Shown: positions 8,785-16,930 of the stretch, piece after piece
How positions within the stretch are numbered: position 1 is the first letter of the stretch
How the letters are laid out: every line of letters starts with the position of its first letter
NCBI GenBank assembly: GCA_001770955.1
Contig: MESL01000018.1
Coordinates: forward strand, 1-33,716
Direction: 5' to 3'
DNA length: 33,716 nucleotides
Source: Burkholderiales bacterium RIFCSPLOWO2_12_FULL_65_40
GTDB lineage: Bacteria; Pseudomonadota; Gammaproteobacteria; Burkholderiales; Burkholderiaceae_C
The notes under the pieces: model-generated
Database searches by the model: none
Told to the model about the DNA's origin: nothing
What the model saw: only the letters and a program-made list of their open reading frames with translations
Translations under genes and position numbers: made by a program

Positions 8785-8929
8785 CGCTTCTCCCTTGCCG
8801 CCAATGGCGACAAGATACACGAAACCCCTATATCGTCATACCTTCAAAAATAAAACGCCCGCGCCACAACTTCGGCATGCTCGGTCATTCGACCGTGTAT
8901 CAGGAAACAAGCCAACAGGACAAATCCCC

Positions 8930-8957
8930 TTGTTTGTTCCAATTTGTATCCTATGAT
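8930..8957 (+). promoter_or_regulatory. Possible sigma-70 promoter of the kinase/regulator pair
   Basis: TTGTTT, 16 bases, then TATGAT (8952-8957). The -10 hexamer overlaps the ATG at 8953. If this promoter is real, that codon cannot be the start, and the ATG at 8968 would begin a nearly leaderless message. Confidence 0.3.
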
Positions 8958-10071
8958 AGCCCCTCCCATGGTCTCCCACACATCTGGTCAGTCATTGCGC
9001 ATTCTTCACCTGGAAGATTCGGTTGCAGACCATGCATTGACCGCGATCACGCTGCGGCGCGCTCAGGTGGAACACACGATGTGGCACGTCGACACGCTGG
9101 ATGGCTTTCGTGATCTCATCGCCGGGCAAGTCTTCGACATCATCCTCGCCGATTACAAGCTTCCCGGCTTCACCGCACTGGACGCCTGGAAACTGGTATC
9201 CGCCGCCCCCCGGCATCCTCCGTTCATCCTTCTGTCTGGAGCCATCGGAGAGGCGGCTGCCGTGGACGCGATCCGCCTGGGGATTGCCGACTACGTGCTC
9301 AAGGACGAAATGTCCCGCCTGCCCCATGTCATTGCGCGAGCCCGTGAGGTCCATGAAGCCCGGCTTTCGCAAGAGCAGGCGGCAAGGGAACTTGCGGCAT
9401 CTCAACAACGCCTGGCAGAGCTGACCGAACACCTGCAAAGCTCCATCGAACAGGAGCGTGCGGCCATCGCCCGCGAGATCCATGACGACATCGGCGGATC
9501 GCTGACCGCCATCCGGTTTGACCTCTCCTGGATCGATCGCCACACCCAGCAGACAGATGTCCGTGAACATGTGCAGGCCGCCACCGCCATGCTGCAGCAT
9601 GCCTTGGGAGCCAGTCAGCGCATCATGATGAACCTGCGCCCTCCCATTCTGGATCAGGGGCTTGTCGCGGCCGTCCAATGGCTGGCAGACAGTTTTGAGC
9701 GTCGCAGCGGTGTATCCACGCGAGTGCACTCCAGCGCCGATGCCATAGACCTGCCCGCATCTGTCCAGCTGGTGGCGTATCGCACCGCCCAGGAAGCGCT
9801 CACCAACATCTCAAAGTACGCAGCCTGCACGACGGTCCACGTCGAGCTTTCTGACACGGAAGGGGTTTTTACCCTGGAAGTCACAGACAACGGTTGCGGC
9901 TTCGACCCCGCCTCACTGAATAAACCCAAGGCATTCGGCATTAACGGCCTGCGGGAGCGTGCGCGCACCGTGAATGGATGGCTCGACATCAGCAGCAGAC
10001 CGGGACAAGGCACTTCCATCATTCTGTCGGTGCCCCTGGACTCCCCCGCAGACAAAGGAGGCGATCAATGA
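8953..10071 (+). CDS. Soluble histidine kinase with N-terminal receiver
   Basis: This NarL-family kinase has an unusual order: receiver first, kinase second, with no membrane span. In the 372-residue form the receiver covers about 13-130, with phosphoacceptor Asp67 (ILADYKLPG) and Lys117 (VLKDE). A coiled coil at about 135-170 leads to the HisKA_3 dimerisation helix with His177 (AREIHDDIGGSL). The ATPase domain follows, with EALTN, DNGCGFD, GINGLRERA and GQGTS. Its own signal is unknown; the receiver may collect phosphate from another kinase. The start is uncertain between TTG 8944, ATG 8953 and ATG 8968, none with a good ribosome site. The stop overlaps the next gene's ATG (ATGA), so the two are coupled. 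Confidence 0.9.
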   Translation: MIAPPMVSHTSGQSLRILHLEDSVADHALTAITLRRAQVEHTMWHVDTLDGFRDLIAGQVFDIILADYKLPGFTALDAWKLVSAAPRHPPFILLSGAIGEAAAVDAIRLGIADYVLKDEMSRLPHVIARAREVHEARLSQEQAARELAASQQRLAELTEHLQSSIEQERAAIAREIHDDIGGSLTAIRFDLSWIDRHTQQTDVREHVQAATAMLQHALGASQRIMMNLRPPILDQGLVAAVQWLADSFERRSGVSTRVHSSADAIDLPASVQLVAYRTAQEALTNISKYAACTTVHVELSDTEGVFTLEVTDNGCGFDPASLNKPKAFGINGLRERARTVNGWLDISSRPGQGTSIILSVPLDSPADKGGDQ

Positions 10072-10697
10072 TCCGCGTGGTACTTTGCGACGATCATGCT
10101 GTGGTACGGCGCGGCATTCGGGACACGTTGACCGAGGCTCCGGACATTCAGGTCGTCGGGGAAGCTGGAAGCCACCCGGAACTGCGCGAAGTTCTCCGCA
10201 CGGTGGCCTGCGACGTCTTGCTGCTGGACCTGAACATGCCGGGGCGCAATGGTCTGGAAGCCCTGGCGAGCTTGCGCGAGACAGAGTCCGCCGTCAAGGT
10301 ATTGGTGGTATCGATGAACCCCGAGGACCAGTACGCCGTCCGCTGTTTGCGAGCCGGAGCGCAAGGCTATGCCAGCAAAGCCGCCGACCCCGTTGCCTTG
10401 ATCGAAGCCGTGCGCACGCTGGCGCAGGGCCGAAAATACCTCACAGCCGAAGTGGCACAGATGCTTGCAGAAAGCGTGTCCCAGCCGGACAACGAAGCCC
10501 CCCATGCTGCGCTGTCCGAGCGGGAACTGCAAACGCTTCTCAAGATTTCCAGTGGCAAAAAACTGTCTGAAATCGCTGAAGAACTCATGCTCAGCCCCAA
10601 GACGGTCAGCGTTTACCGTGCCCGGGTGCTGGAAAAACTCAAACTCAGCAACAACGCCGAACTGACGGTGTACGCCATCCGCAATCAGCTGGTCTGA
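10068..10697 (+). CDS. NarL/FixJ-family response regulator
   Basis: This 209-residue regulator is the natural partner of the kinase upstream. The receiver has Asp8/Asp9 (LCDDH), phosphoacceptor Asp54 (LLLDLNMPG) and a Lys near 104 (GYASKAADP). The C-terminal LuxR-type helix-turn-helix runs from about 145 to 205, with LSEREL, LSEIAEELMLSPKTVSVYRARVLEKL and a NAELTVYAI end. The ATG overlaps the kinase stop and has AAAGGAGG seven bases upstream, a strong site that suggests the regulator is made in excess. Targets are unknown. The gene is convergent with fliR, seven bases away. It lies between che and fli genes, so motility control is possible but unproven. Confidence 0.93.
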   Translation: MIRVVLCDDHAVVRRGIRDTLTEAPDIQVVGEAGSHPELREVLRTVACDVLLLDLNMPGRNGLEALASLRETESAVKVLVVSMNPEDQYAVRCLRAGAQGYASKAADPVALIEAVRTLAQGRKYLTAEVAQMLAESVSQPDNEAPHAALSERELQTLLKISSGKKLSEIAEELMLSPKTVSVYRARVLEKLKLSNNAELTVYAIRNQLV

Positions 10698-10704
10698 CGC
10701 CCGC

Positions 10705-11475
10705 TCACCGCTGGGTGGCAAACAGATCGATCGCCTGCTGCATGAGCGTGAGGACCGGCTGCTCCAGCATCGGCAGGGTGGCCGCAATACCGAGCAAGCC
10801 GACCGTGAGTGTCACAGGAAACCCCACTGCATAGACATTCATCTGCGGTGCAACCCTCGAAATGATGCCCAATGTCAGATTGACAAACAGCAAGAGGGCC
10901 ATCATGGGCAGTGCAATCCACAAGGCACTGGAAAACAGCGAGGCCCCCATTTCGTAGAGGCGCATTTCGGCCAGACCCTGCATGAAGCGGCCGTCGACTG
11001 GAAACTTGTCAAAGCTCTGAACCACGGCCAACAACACCATCAGATGCCCATTGATCACCACAAACAGGAGCATGGCCAGATTGCCAAAAAAGCGCGCCAC
11101 CGCGCTCACCTGGGCATTGCTGGTGGGGTCGAAGAACGATGCAAAATTCAAACCCATCTGCAAGCCAATGATTTCGCCAGCGAGTTCTACGGACGCAAAG
11201 ACCAGCCTCACGGCAAACCCGATCGCCAATCCCACCACCACCTGTTGCACTGCAGTTCCCAATGCATCGGGCCCATTGAGGGAAACCACCGGCTGATCCA
11301 CCAGCATGGCCTGAGCGCACAGCGCCACAAAAAAGGCCAGCCCGATCTTGGCCCGCATCGGAATCACCCGCATGGAAAACACGGGTGCCACAGAAAACAC
11401 CGCAAGAACACGCAGGAAAGGCCACAAGATAGGCGACAGCCAGGCCACCAGTTGTGCTTCGGAAAACGTGATCAC
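10705..11475 (-). CDS. fliR: Flagellar export gate protein FliR
   Basis: FliR is part of the FliPQR core of the flagellar type III export gate in the inner membrane. The 256 residues show about six hydrophobic segments and family wording such as VFSVAPVFSMRVIPMRAKIGLAF near residue 30 and LNFASFFDPTSN near 115. The start is a GTG at 11475 (ITFSEAQLVAWL follows), 16 bases after the fliQ stop. It is the last gene of the fliF-R operon. flhB and flhA are not in the window. Confidence 0.95.
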   Translation of the reverse strand: MITFSEAQLVAWLSPILWPFLRVLAVFSVAPVFSMRVIPMRAKIGLAFFVALCAQAMLVDQPVVSLNGPDALGTAVQQVVVGLAIGFAVRLVFASVELAGEIIGLQMGLNFASFFDPTSNAQVSAVARFFGNLAMLLFVVINGHLMVLLAVVQSFDKFPVDGRFMQGLAEMRLYEMGASLFSSALWIALPMMALLLFVNLTLGIISRVAPQMNVYAVGFPVTLTVGLLGIAATLPMLEQPVLTLMQQAIDLFATQR

Positions 11476-11491
11476 AAAATTGCGGCCGCCG

Positions 11492-11761
11492 TCAGCCGAT
11501 CACCGAGGGAATCGATTCAATGGTGCGCCGAATGTAGTCCACCAGCGTCGTGATCATCCAGGGTCCGGCGACCGCAAAAACCAGCATCGCGGCAATCAGC
11601 TTGGGTACAAATGCCAAGGTGGCTTCGTGGATTTGGGTCACGGCCTGAAAAATACTGACCAGCAGCCCCACCGCCATCACCACGCCCAGCACCGGCATGG
11701 CGATCATCAACAGCAGTGTGAGCGCATCGCTTCCGATGGTCAGAACCATTTGGGCCGTCAT
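11492..11761 (-). CDS. fliQ: Flagellar export gate protein FliQ
   Basis: This is a small membrane protein of 89 residues with two hydrophobic hairpin helices, the normal size for FliQ. Family features include ALTLLLMIAMPVLGVVMAVGLLVSIFQA and the TQIHEATLAFVPK loop. The ATG at 11761 (MTAQMVLTIG) is used; a longer frame reaching 11794 overlaps fliP and adds eleven residues without FliQ character. It lies between fliP and fliR, so the export gate genes are in their standard order. Confidence 0.95.
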   Translation of the reverse strand: MTAQMVLTIGSDALTLLLMIAMPVLGVVMAVGLLVSIFQAVTQIHEATLAFVPKLIAAMLVFAVAGPWMITTLVDYIRRTIESIPSVIG

Positions 11762-11771
11762 GGCAGTTCCT

Positions 11772-12551
11772 TCATTGGACAAAGCTCGCCGCAAGTGAAC
11801 CGATCAGCAGATTCCATCCATCGGCCAAAACAAACAGCATCAGTTTGAAGGGCAGCGCCACGAGCACGGGCGACAACATCATCATGCCCAATGACATCAG
11901 GATGCTGGACACAACCATGTCGATCACGAGAAACGGGATGAAAATCATGAAGCCGATCTGGAAGGCCGACTTGAGCTCACTCGTCACAAACGCCGGCACC
12001 AGCACCCGCAAAGGCGCAGTTTCAGCCGTGACGGAAGCGTCCAGGCGAGCGAGCCGGGCAAACAAGGCGAAATCGGACTGCCGCGTCTGCTTGAGCATGA
12101 ACTGCCGCATAGGGGCCTCCGCTTTTTCTATCGCCTGCTCAAAGCTGATGGTATTGGCCGTGTAGGGCACATAGGCATCCTGGTACACCCGATCAAGGGT
12201 CGGTCCCATGACAAACATGGTCAGAAAAAGCGAGAGCCCGATAATGACCTGATTGGGTGGTGCCGACTGTGTCCCGATCGCCTGGCGCAGCAGGGACAGA
12301 ACGATGACAATGCGCGTAAAGCCCGTCATCATCAGCAAAACAGCTGGCAGAAAAGACAATGCTGTAAAGAACAGCAATGTCTGAATCGGCACAGAGAAAC
12401 TCGTGCCATTGTTTCCGGAGCCCACCAGCACCGGCAACGAGCCCGCTGTTTGCGCCCATGCCCCCGAAGGCAGTAACGCCATAGCCAACAGCGCCATCCC
12501 CCAGACAGCGCGGCTGCCCTGCCGGAAAAAGAAGCTCCGGTCATTGGACAT
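11772..12551 (-). CDS. fliP: Flagellar export gate protein FliP
   Basis: FliP forms the five-subunit base of the export gate. An N-terminal signal peptide is visible, with Arg and a hydrophobic stretch ending in GAWAQ at about 33, as expected for FliP. It is followed by about four membrane segments. Family wording includes FTRIVIVLSLLRQAIG, APPNQVIIGLSLFLTMFVM and the GMMMLSP stretch near the end. I prefer the ATG at 12551 (259 residues), with AGGGG upstream; the ATG at 12572 is also possible. Both overlap the 3' end of fliO, indicating coupling. Confidence 0.95.
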   Translation of the reverse strand: MSNDRSFFFRQGSRAVWGMALLAMALLPSGAWAQTAGSLPVLVGSGNNGTSFSVPIQTLLFFTALSFLPAVLLMMTGFTRIVIVLSLLRQAIGTQSAPPNQVIIGLSLFLTMFVMGPTLDRVYQDAYVPYTANTISFEQAIEKAEAPMRQFMLKQTRQSDFALFARLARLDASVTAETAPLRVLVPAFVTSELKSAFQIGFMIFIPFLVIDMVVSSILMSLGMMMLSPVLVALPFKLMLFVLADGWNLLIGSLAASFVQ

Positions 12552-12909
12552 GAGGGGCCCCTGCGGACTCATCTACCCTGCCGGGTGGAGCCGATGTCTG
12601 TTTTTGCATTTCGCTGGCAAAGTCCGCTTCCGGCGCTCTCGGCAAACCGGCACTTGGCGACAGGACATGCAGGCAGCTGACTTGCTGCGCAGTCACACCC
12701 AGCACCAGAACGGTCCGGGAATGCTCCGGCCCTACTTCGACTGTCACCACGCGCTGGTGCGGCCCCACGGCGATGGCGGACAAAACCTTTGAAGCGGTCC
12801 CTGCCGCCATGCCACTACTCGCCTGCTTTTGCTGGATGCGGCGAACCAGCCATGGCAAAGCCGCCATGGCAGCCACGAAAAGGACCACCACCAGCAGAGT
12901 CTGCGACAT
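12541..12909 (-). CDS. fliO: Flagellar protein FliO
   Basis: FliO helps assemble the FliP ring. The 122-residue product has one membrane helix right at the start (TLLVVVLFVAAMAALPWLV), followed by a cytoplasmic Lys/Gln-rich stretch and a beta-rich domain (KVLSAIAVGPHQRVVTVEVG). The C-terminal tail is Pro/Ala-rich. I chose the ATG at 12909, ten bases after the fliN stop. An upstream GTG at 12966 would put 19 unlikely residues before the membrane helix. FliO is the least conserved of the export proteins, so part of the call rests on position. Confidence 0.88.
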   Translation of the reverse strand: MSQTLLVVVLFVAAMAALPWLVRRIQQKQASSGMAAGTASKVLSAIAVGPHQRVVTVEVGPEHSRTVLVLGVTAQQVSCLHVLSPSAGLPRAPEADFASEMQKQTSAPPGRVDESAGAPHVQ

Positions 12910-12919
12910 GCTGCCCGAA

Positions 12920-13360
12920 CTACCCACGGCTGACCCGGCGCAAACGTTCCGATGGCGTGACGACATCGGTCAGGCGGATACCGAACTTGTCATTCACCAC
13001 CACGACCTCGCCCTGGGCGATCAGGTACCCGTTCACCAGCACGTCCATGGGTTCGCCTGCCAGCGCATCCAGTTCCACCACCGAGCCCTGGGCCAGTTGC
13101 AGGATGTACTTGATCGGCACCTTGGTCCGCCCCAACTCCACCGATAGCTGCACCGGGATGTCGAGAACCATGTTGATGTCGTTGTGCGACGTATCGGGGC
13201 CCCCTGCCGAAAAAGGCCGAACCGGCTCGCCACTGAGGGGGCCGCCCTGTTCCGCGTCACCCGGTTTGGCATCGGACTGCTTCTGTTCTTCCAGCGCTTC
13301 AGCCCAACCGGCAAATGGATCGTCCGCGGCATCACCGCTCTTGTTGTCTTCAGCCGACAT
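12920..13360 (-). CDS. fliN: Flagellar motor switch protein FliN
   Basis: FliN is the lower C-ring component and a binding site for CheY-P. The 146 residues comprise an acidic variable N-terminal half (DDPFAGWAEALEEQK) and a C-terminal SpoA/C-ring domain from about residue 65. Landmarks are DIPVQLSVELGRTKVPIKYIL, GSVVELDALAGEPMDVLVNG and VVNDKFGIRLTDV. The start overlaps the end of fliM by eleven bases, so the C-ring proteins are translationally coupled. Confidence 0.96.
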   Translation of the reverse strand: MSAEDNKSGDAADDPFAGWAEALEEQKQSDAKPGDAEQGGPLSGEPVRPFSAGGPDTSHNDINMVLDIPVQLSVELGRTKVPIKYILQLAQGSVVELDALAGEPMDVLVNGYLIAQGEVVVVNDKFGIRLTDVVTPSERLRRVSRG

Positions 13361-14354
13361 CTTTTTCTCCCATCCAGTGCATGTCTGCGTTGCGCAGGCA
13401 TTCTTCTATGCGAATGGCGTACTTGGAATTGTGCGTCCCGTACTGGCATTCAAAAATCGGTACGCCTCCAATGGAAGCGCGGATACGGGGCTCTCTATCG
13501 AGTTCGATGAAGTCGCCCGGCTTCATGGCCAGCAATTGCTCCACAGTGGCATCTGCGCGGGCCAACTCAGCCACCAAAGTCACCTCGGCGGCCTGTATTT
13601 CTCGCGTGAGTACACGCACCCAGCGTCGATCCACCTCGATCGAATCCCCTTGCGTCGAGGAATACAGCACATCGCGTATGGGTTCCAGCGTGGCGTAGGG
13701 CATGCAGATATGAATGGCACCTGCCAGATCGCCAATTTCGAGCTGGAATGCCGTAGACACCACGATTTCGCTGGGTGTGGCGATGTTTGCAAACTGCGGC
13801 TGCATTTCAGAGCGCTGGTAATCCAGTTCCAGCGGATAGATGCCTTGCCACGCTTTTTTGTACTCGGTGCAGATCACCTCCACCAGCCGTTGAATGACAC
13901 GCTGCTCGGTGGGGGAAAAGTCCCGCCCTTCGATCCGGGTCTGAAACTTGCCAACGCCGCCGAACAAGGTGTCGATGATGCCAAACACCAGTGACGGCTC
14001 GCACACGATCAGGCCGCTGCCACGCAGCGGCCGGATGGCCACGATATTGAAATTGGTCGGCACAGCCAGTTCGCGCAGAAAGGCGCTGTAGCGCTGCACC
14101 GCCACCGTACCGACCGATATTTCGGGACTGCGGCGAATGAAATTGAACAGTCCGATACGGAAATTGCGCGCAAACCGCTCATTGACGATCTCCATCGTCG
14201 GCATGCGGCCACGAACAATGCGCTCCTGGCTGGAGATGTCGTAATTGCGTACATCGCCCTTCTCAAGGACTTCCTCTTCCGTTTTCTGGCTCTCCCCTGT
14301 CACGCCCTCCAAAAGGGCATCGACTTCTTCCTGGGACAGAAAAGATTCACTCAT
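13350..14354 (-). CDS. fliM: Flagellar motor switch protein FliM
   Basis: FliM is the main CheY-P receptor of the motor. The N-terminal CheY-binding peptide is clear at residues 6-15 (LSQEEVDALL). The middle CheC-like domain carries MPTMEIVNERFARNFR and the LFGGVGKF region. The C-terminal SpoA domain binds FliN. The length of 334 residues is normal. The gene lies 18 bases after fliL and overlaps fliN. The intact CheY peptide fits the che operon in the same window. Confidence 0.96.
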   Translation of the reverse strand: MSESFLSQEEVDALLEGVTGESQKTEEEVLEKGDVRNYDISSQERIVRGRMPTMEIVNERFARNFRIGLFNFIRRSPEISVGTVAVQRYSAFLRELAVPTNFNIVAIRPLRGSGLIVCEPSLVFGIIDTLFGGVGKFQTRIEGRDFSPTEQRVIQRLVEVICTEYKKAWQGIYPLELDYQRSEMQPQFANIATPSEIVVSTAFQLEIGDLAGAIHICMPYATLEPIRDVLYSSTQGDSIEVDRRWVRVLTREIQAAEVTLVAELARADATVEQLLAMKPGDFIELDREPRIRASIGGVPIFECQYGTHNSKYAIRIEECLRNADMHWMGEKDVG

Positions 14355-14372
14355 GGTGCAGCCTCGTGCGGC

Positions 14373-14954
14373 TTACTGGATGATGAAACCGGAAAAAAGC
14401 ACCCGCAGCACCGGGTTGGCGGCCGACTTGCGGGAACGGGGTGGCTCATCCCCCTCGTCGCCCTTCGGTGCGTCCGCACGTCCCTTGGCGGCCGGAACAT
14501 CAAAACCCAAGGGGCGAGAAACCTCCCTGTGGATATCGACCGCCAGCTTTTCCTTGCCGTCACGACTCAGAAGCTCATCCGAGGTTCTTTGAGATGCCAG
14601 CATGATGATGCTGTTCCGGATACTCGGCATGTGCTGCTTGATCTGGTCTGCCGTCTTGGTATCGGCCAGTTCCAGGGTGATGCCAATCTGGGCAAACCGC
14701 TCCCCGCCATTGTCTGCAAGATTCACCACCAGGGTGTCGATGGGAAGGAAGGTTGGCGCCACGGCCGGTGCAGAGGCTTTGGCCGGTGCCCCCCCCTCTC
14801 CCTCTTCATCGCCAGAATGCCGCTGAGACAAAAACCACGCAGCTGCGCCGCCTGCCACCACAAGCAACAGCACGACCACCGCGATGATGATGATCAGCTT
14901 CTTGCTCTTGGCTGGCTTTTTTGCAGATTCGGCTGCAGGGGCATTGGACGACAC
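14373..14954 (-). CDS. fliL: Flagellar basal-body-associated protein FliL
   Basis: FliL is a single-pass inner-membrane protein around the stator that supports torque. The 193 residues have a short Lys-rich cytoplasmic start, a membrane helix at about 20-42 (LIIIIAVVVLLLVVAGGAAAW), an Ala/Pro linker and the periplasmic domain (FLPIDTLVVNLADNGG, FAQIGITLEL). A Pro/Lys/Arg-rich insertion sits before the C-terminal NPVLRVLFSGFIIQ. The start is the GTG at 14954 with GAGGAAA upstream; an upstream extension to 15002 contains unconvincing Cys/Pro-rich residues. A gap of 178 bases separates it from fliK, unlike the rest of the operon. Confidence 0.92.
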   Translation of the reverse strand: MSSNAPAAESAKKPAKSKKLIIIIAVVVLLLVVAGGAAAWFLSQRHSGDEEGEGGAPAKASAPAVAPTFLPIDTLVVNLADNGGERFAQIGITLELADTKTADQIKQHMPSIRNSIIMLASQRTSDELLSRDGKEKLAVDIHREVSRPLGFDVPAAKGRADAPKGDEGDEPPRSRKSAANPVLRVLFSGFIIQ

Positions 14955-15132
14955 GTTGAAATTTCCTCGCTGGGGACACGTTGGACACTGATCGGGCGCC
15001 AACTGCCGGTTTTGATAGGTAGCCCATTATTGGACACATGCAGACCCATGATAGCCAGAATAAAAGTGCAAACCCCCTGCATTCCACAGCGCACACGCTC
15101 CATCGCTGCGCACGTCTCGAAGGGCTATACCC

Positions 15133-16443
15133 TCAGACAAAAATATCGACAGCCCGATCACCCTGCACTCTGGCGCGCCCTGCGGCCTGAACGTCCACGG
15201 CGGGCACCACGACCTGGGCCTGCCTGGGCGCATTTTTCGGGTTGCCTGAACTCGCACCTTCGTCACCTTGTCGGCGGCCCGATTCGCCCACCGTGACGCC
15301 CGACAGAACCAGTCCCTCCTGGCGCAGCATGTCCCTCAGTTGGGCAACACTGCCATCGAGCAGTTCACGCGTCTGTACCTCGTCACTGCCAAACGCCACA
15401 TGGGCCTCGTTGCCGGTCAGAGAGACACTCACCTCGACCGGCTGACCGTCATGCTTGACGGTCATTCGGGCATTCTGGATGTTCTGATGCACCCAGTAGG
15501 CCACCTGCTCCGCCACGGCATCCTCGGCACCCACCATCGCGGGATCCGCCACGGCCGTACCGGCCTCGCCCCCCAGCCCCGTGGGTGCTTCGTGGCTTAT
15601 CTCAGTCGAGCCTCCTGCCCCCGAAACGGCGGGTCCAGACTCCGCCCCCCGCGCAAGAACACGTCCTCCCACGGCTGCCTCGGACACGAACGGCGCCAAC
15701 GCAGCCGGAACACCATCGACGCCAAACTCCAAGGGCCGTGAGCCATCCCTGGCGCCGCCCATGTCCCTGCGCTCGGCGACCAGAGGCTGGGGCACCGCAC
15801 CTTGAACCGTCGGCGCACCCTGGCCTTTGGCACCCACCACGCCAAGGCTTTGGGCGCCCGGGGCCGAGGTCACGTCGCCGGCCTGTGCGGAGCCCCCACC
15901 CAGCCGCCCGGGCATCTTGCGCTTGCCTGCAGCCGATACGACTCCCTGGACATCGCCGGCCATGCCACGCTCATCGTCCGCCACGGCGGCATCCTGCAGT
16001 GCCGTCTGCAGAAGCAGACTGCCCTCCCGCAACGGTCCATCGGTCGGGATCAAGGTCGCCAGCGAACTTTCCGACAGCCCTGCGCCGACAGCCGCGTCTG
16101 CCACCTGCGCCGCAAGCGCTCCCTGCCCTGCCACACCTTGCGCAGCCCCACCCGCCATCGCTGCCGCCCACTGCCAGGAAAGCAGCCCGCCTTGCGACAC
16201 AGCCTGTGCGGCAACGTCGCTCGACGCCGGTTCGGTCGCGAGGGGATCTTCGGCGGCCACTTGCGGCACCAAGGCCTCGGGCGCGCTGCCATCGCCCAAA
16301 GCGGCGAGCAAGGCCATAAACCCACCCGGTGCAGCGCCCCCCTGCGCATCGGCCAACGAATCCTTGGCCTGTCCAGCAGGCTTGCCCCGGTTGGCGTGGG
16401 CGACCTGCTGACCCTGGGGACTTGTCACGCGTGCTTGTTCCAT
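15133..16443 (-). CDS. fliK: Flagellar hook-length control protein FliK
   Basis: FliK measures the hook and switches export specificity. The 436 residues begin with an Ala/Gly-rich, low-complexity ruler region of about 300 residues. The C-terminal switch domain runs from about 315 to 400 (AYWVHQNIQNARMTVKHDGQ, VEVSVSLTGNEAHVAF, LRDMLRQEGLVLSGVTV). A Gly/Asn/Arg-rich tail ends in VDIFV. The weakly conserved ruler is typical, so the identity rests on the C-terminal domain and on position between fliJ and fliL. GGAGAAG lies before the ATG. Confidence 0.92.
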   Translation of the reverse strand: MEQARVTSPQGQQVAHANRGKPAGQAKDSLADAQGGAAPGGFMALLAALGDGSAPEALVPQVAAEDPLATEPASSDVAAQAVSQGGLLSWQWAAAMAGGAAQGVAGQGALAAQVADAAVGAGLSESSLATLIPTDGPLREGSLLLQTALQDAAVADDERGMAGDVQGVVSAAGKRKMPGRLGGGSAQAGDVTSAPGAQSLGVVGAKGQGAPTVQGAVPQPLVAERRDMGGARDGSRPLEFGVDGVPAALAPFVSEAAVGGRVLARGAESGPAVSGAGGSTEISHEAPTGLGGEAGTAVADPAMVGAEDAVAEQVAYWVHQNIQNARMTVKHDGQPVEVSVSLTGNEAHVAFGSDEVQTRELLDGSVAQLRDMLRQEGLVLSGVTVGESGRRQGDEGASSGNPKNAPRQAQVVVPAVDVQAAGRARVQGDRAVDIFV

Positions 16444-16461
16444 TTCACTTCTCCGGGCCCG

Positions 16462-16911
16462 CTAGGAGCCGTTGAACGACTGGCGGTACTGCAGCGCAGC
16501 CCGCTCATCGGTTTGCTTCTGTTCTCGTCGCATCTGTGCCTGCAAGGCATCGCGCTGGCGCTTTTCCACCAGCTTTTTCAGACTGGCCAGGCGCAATTCC
16601 GCCTCCAGCAATGACCGCTCGGCCGCGCCCACACGTTCGGCATGTTGTCCGACCACGTCGGTCTGCAGCCCCGCGGCATGGCCCAGCCGGTCCATGAACT
16701 GGTAGTGGTGGTACATCACCTCTGGCTGCACCGCCGCGTTGGGGCGCATGCCCCAGCGATTCTGCGTTTCACGGGCATAGCCTTCGAGCTGATCGAGCTG
16801 TGCCTGTGCGGCCTGGCTGGCGCTGCGGGCATCCTGGAGCGACCGCCGCGCGTCATCCCGCTGGCGCAAGGCCATCTCTACGGCAACCGACAGGGCATTG
16901 GCTTCAGGCAT
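16462..16911 (-). CDS. fliJ: Flagellar export chaperone-escort FliJ
   Basis: FliJ is the small coiled-coil stalk protein of the FliHIJ export ATPase. The 149 residues are almost entirely helical and charged, rich in Ala, Gln, Arg and Glu, and form two antiparallel coils with a break near 60-70 (RWGMRPNAAVQPEV). Length and composition match the family, although FliJ has few fixed motifs. It lies between fliI and fliK in the standard order. Confidence 0.9.
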   Translation of the reverse strand: MPEANALSVAVEMALRQRDDARRSLQDARSASQAAQAQLDQLEGYARETQNRWGMRPNAAVQPEVMYHHYQFMDRLGHAAGLQTDVVGQHAERVGAAERSLLEAELRLASLKKLVEKRQRDALQAQMRREQKQTDERAALQYRQSFNGS

Positions 16912-16930
16912 GGTGCTCGTGCTCCCGCAT

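Noticed and set aside
8785..8952. A sigma-28-like -10 (GACGATAT) before the che operon
   Set aside because: There is no matching -35 at eleven bases, so it was not listed as a promoter.
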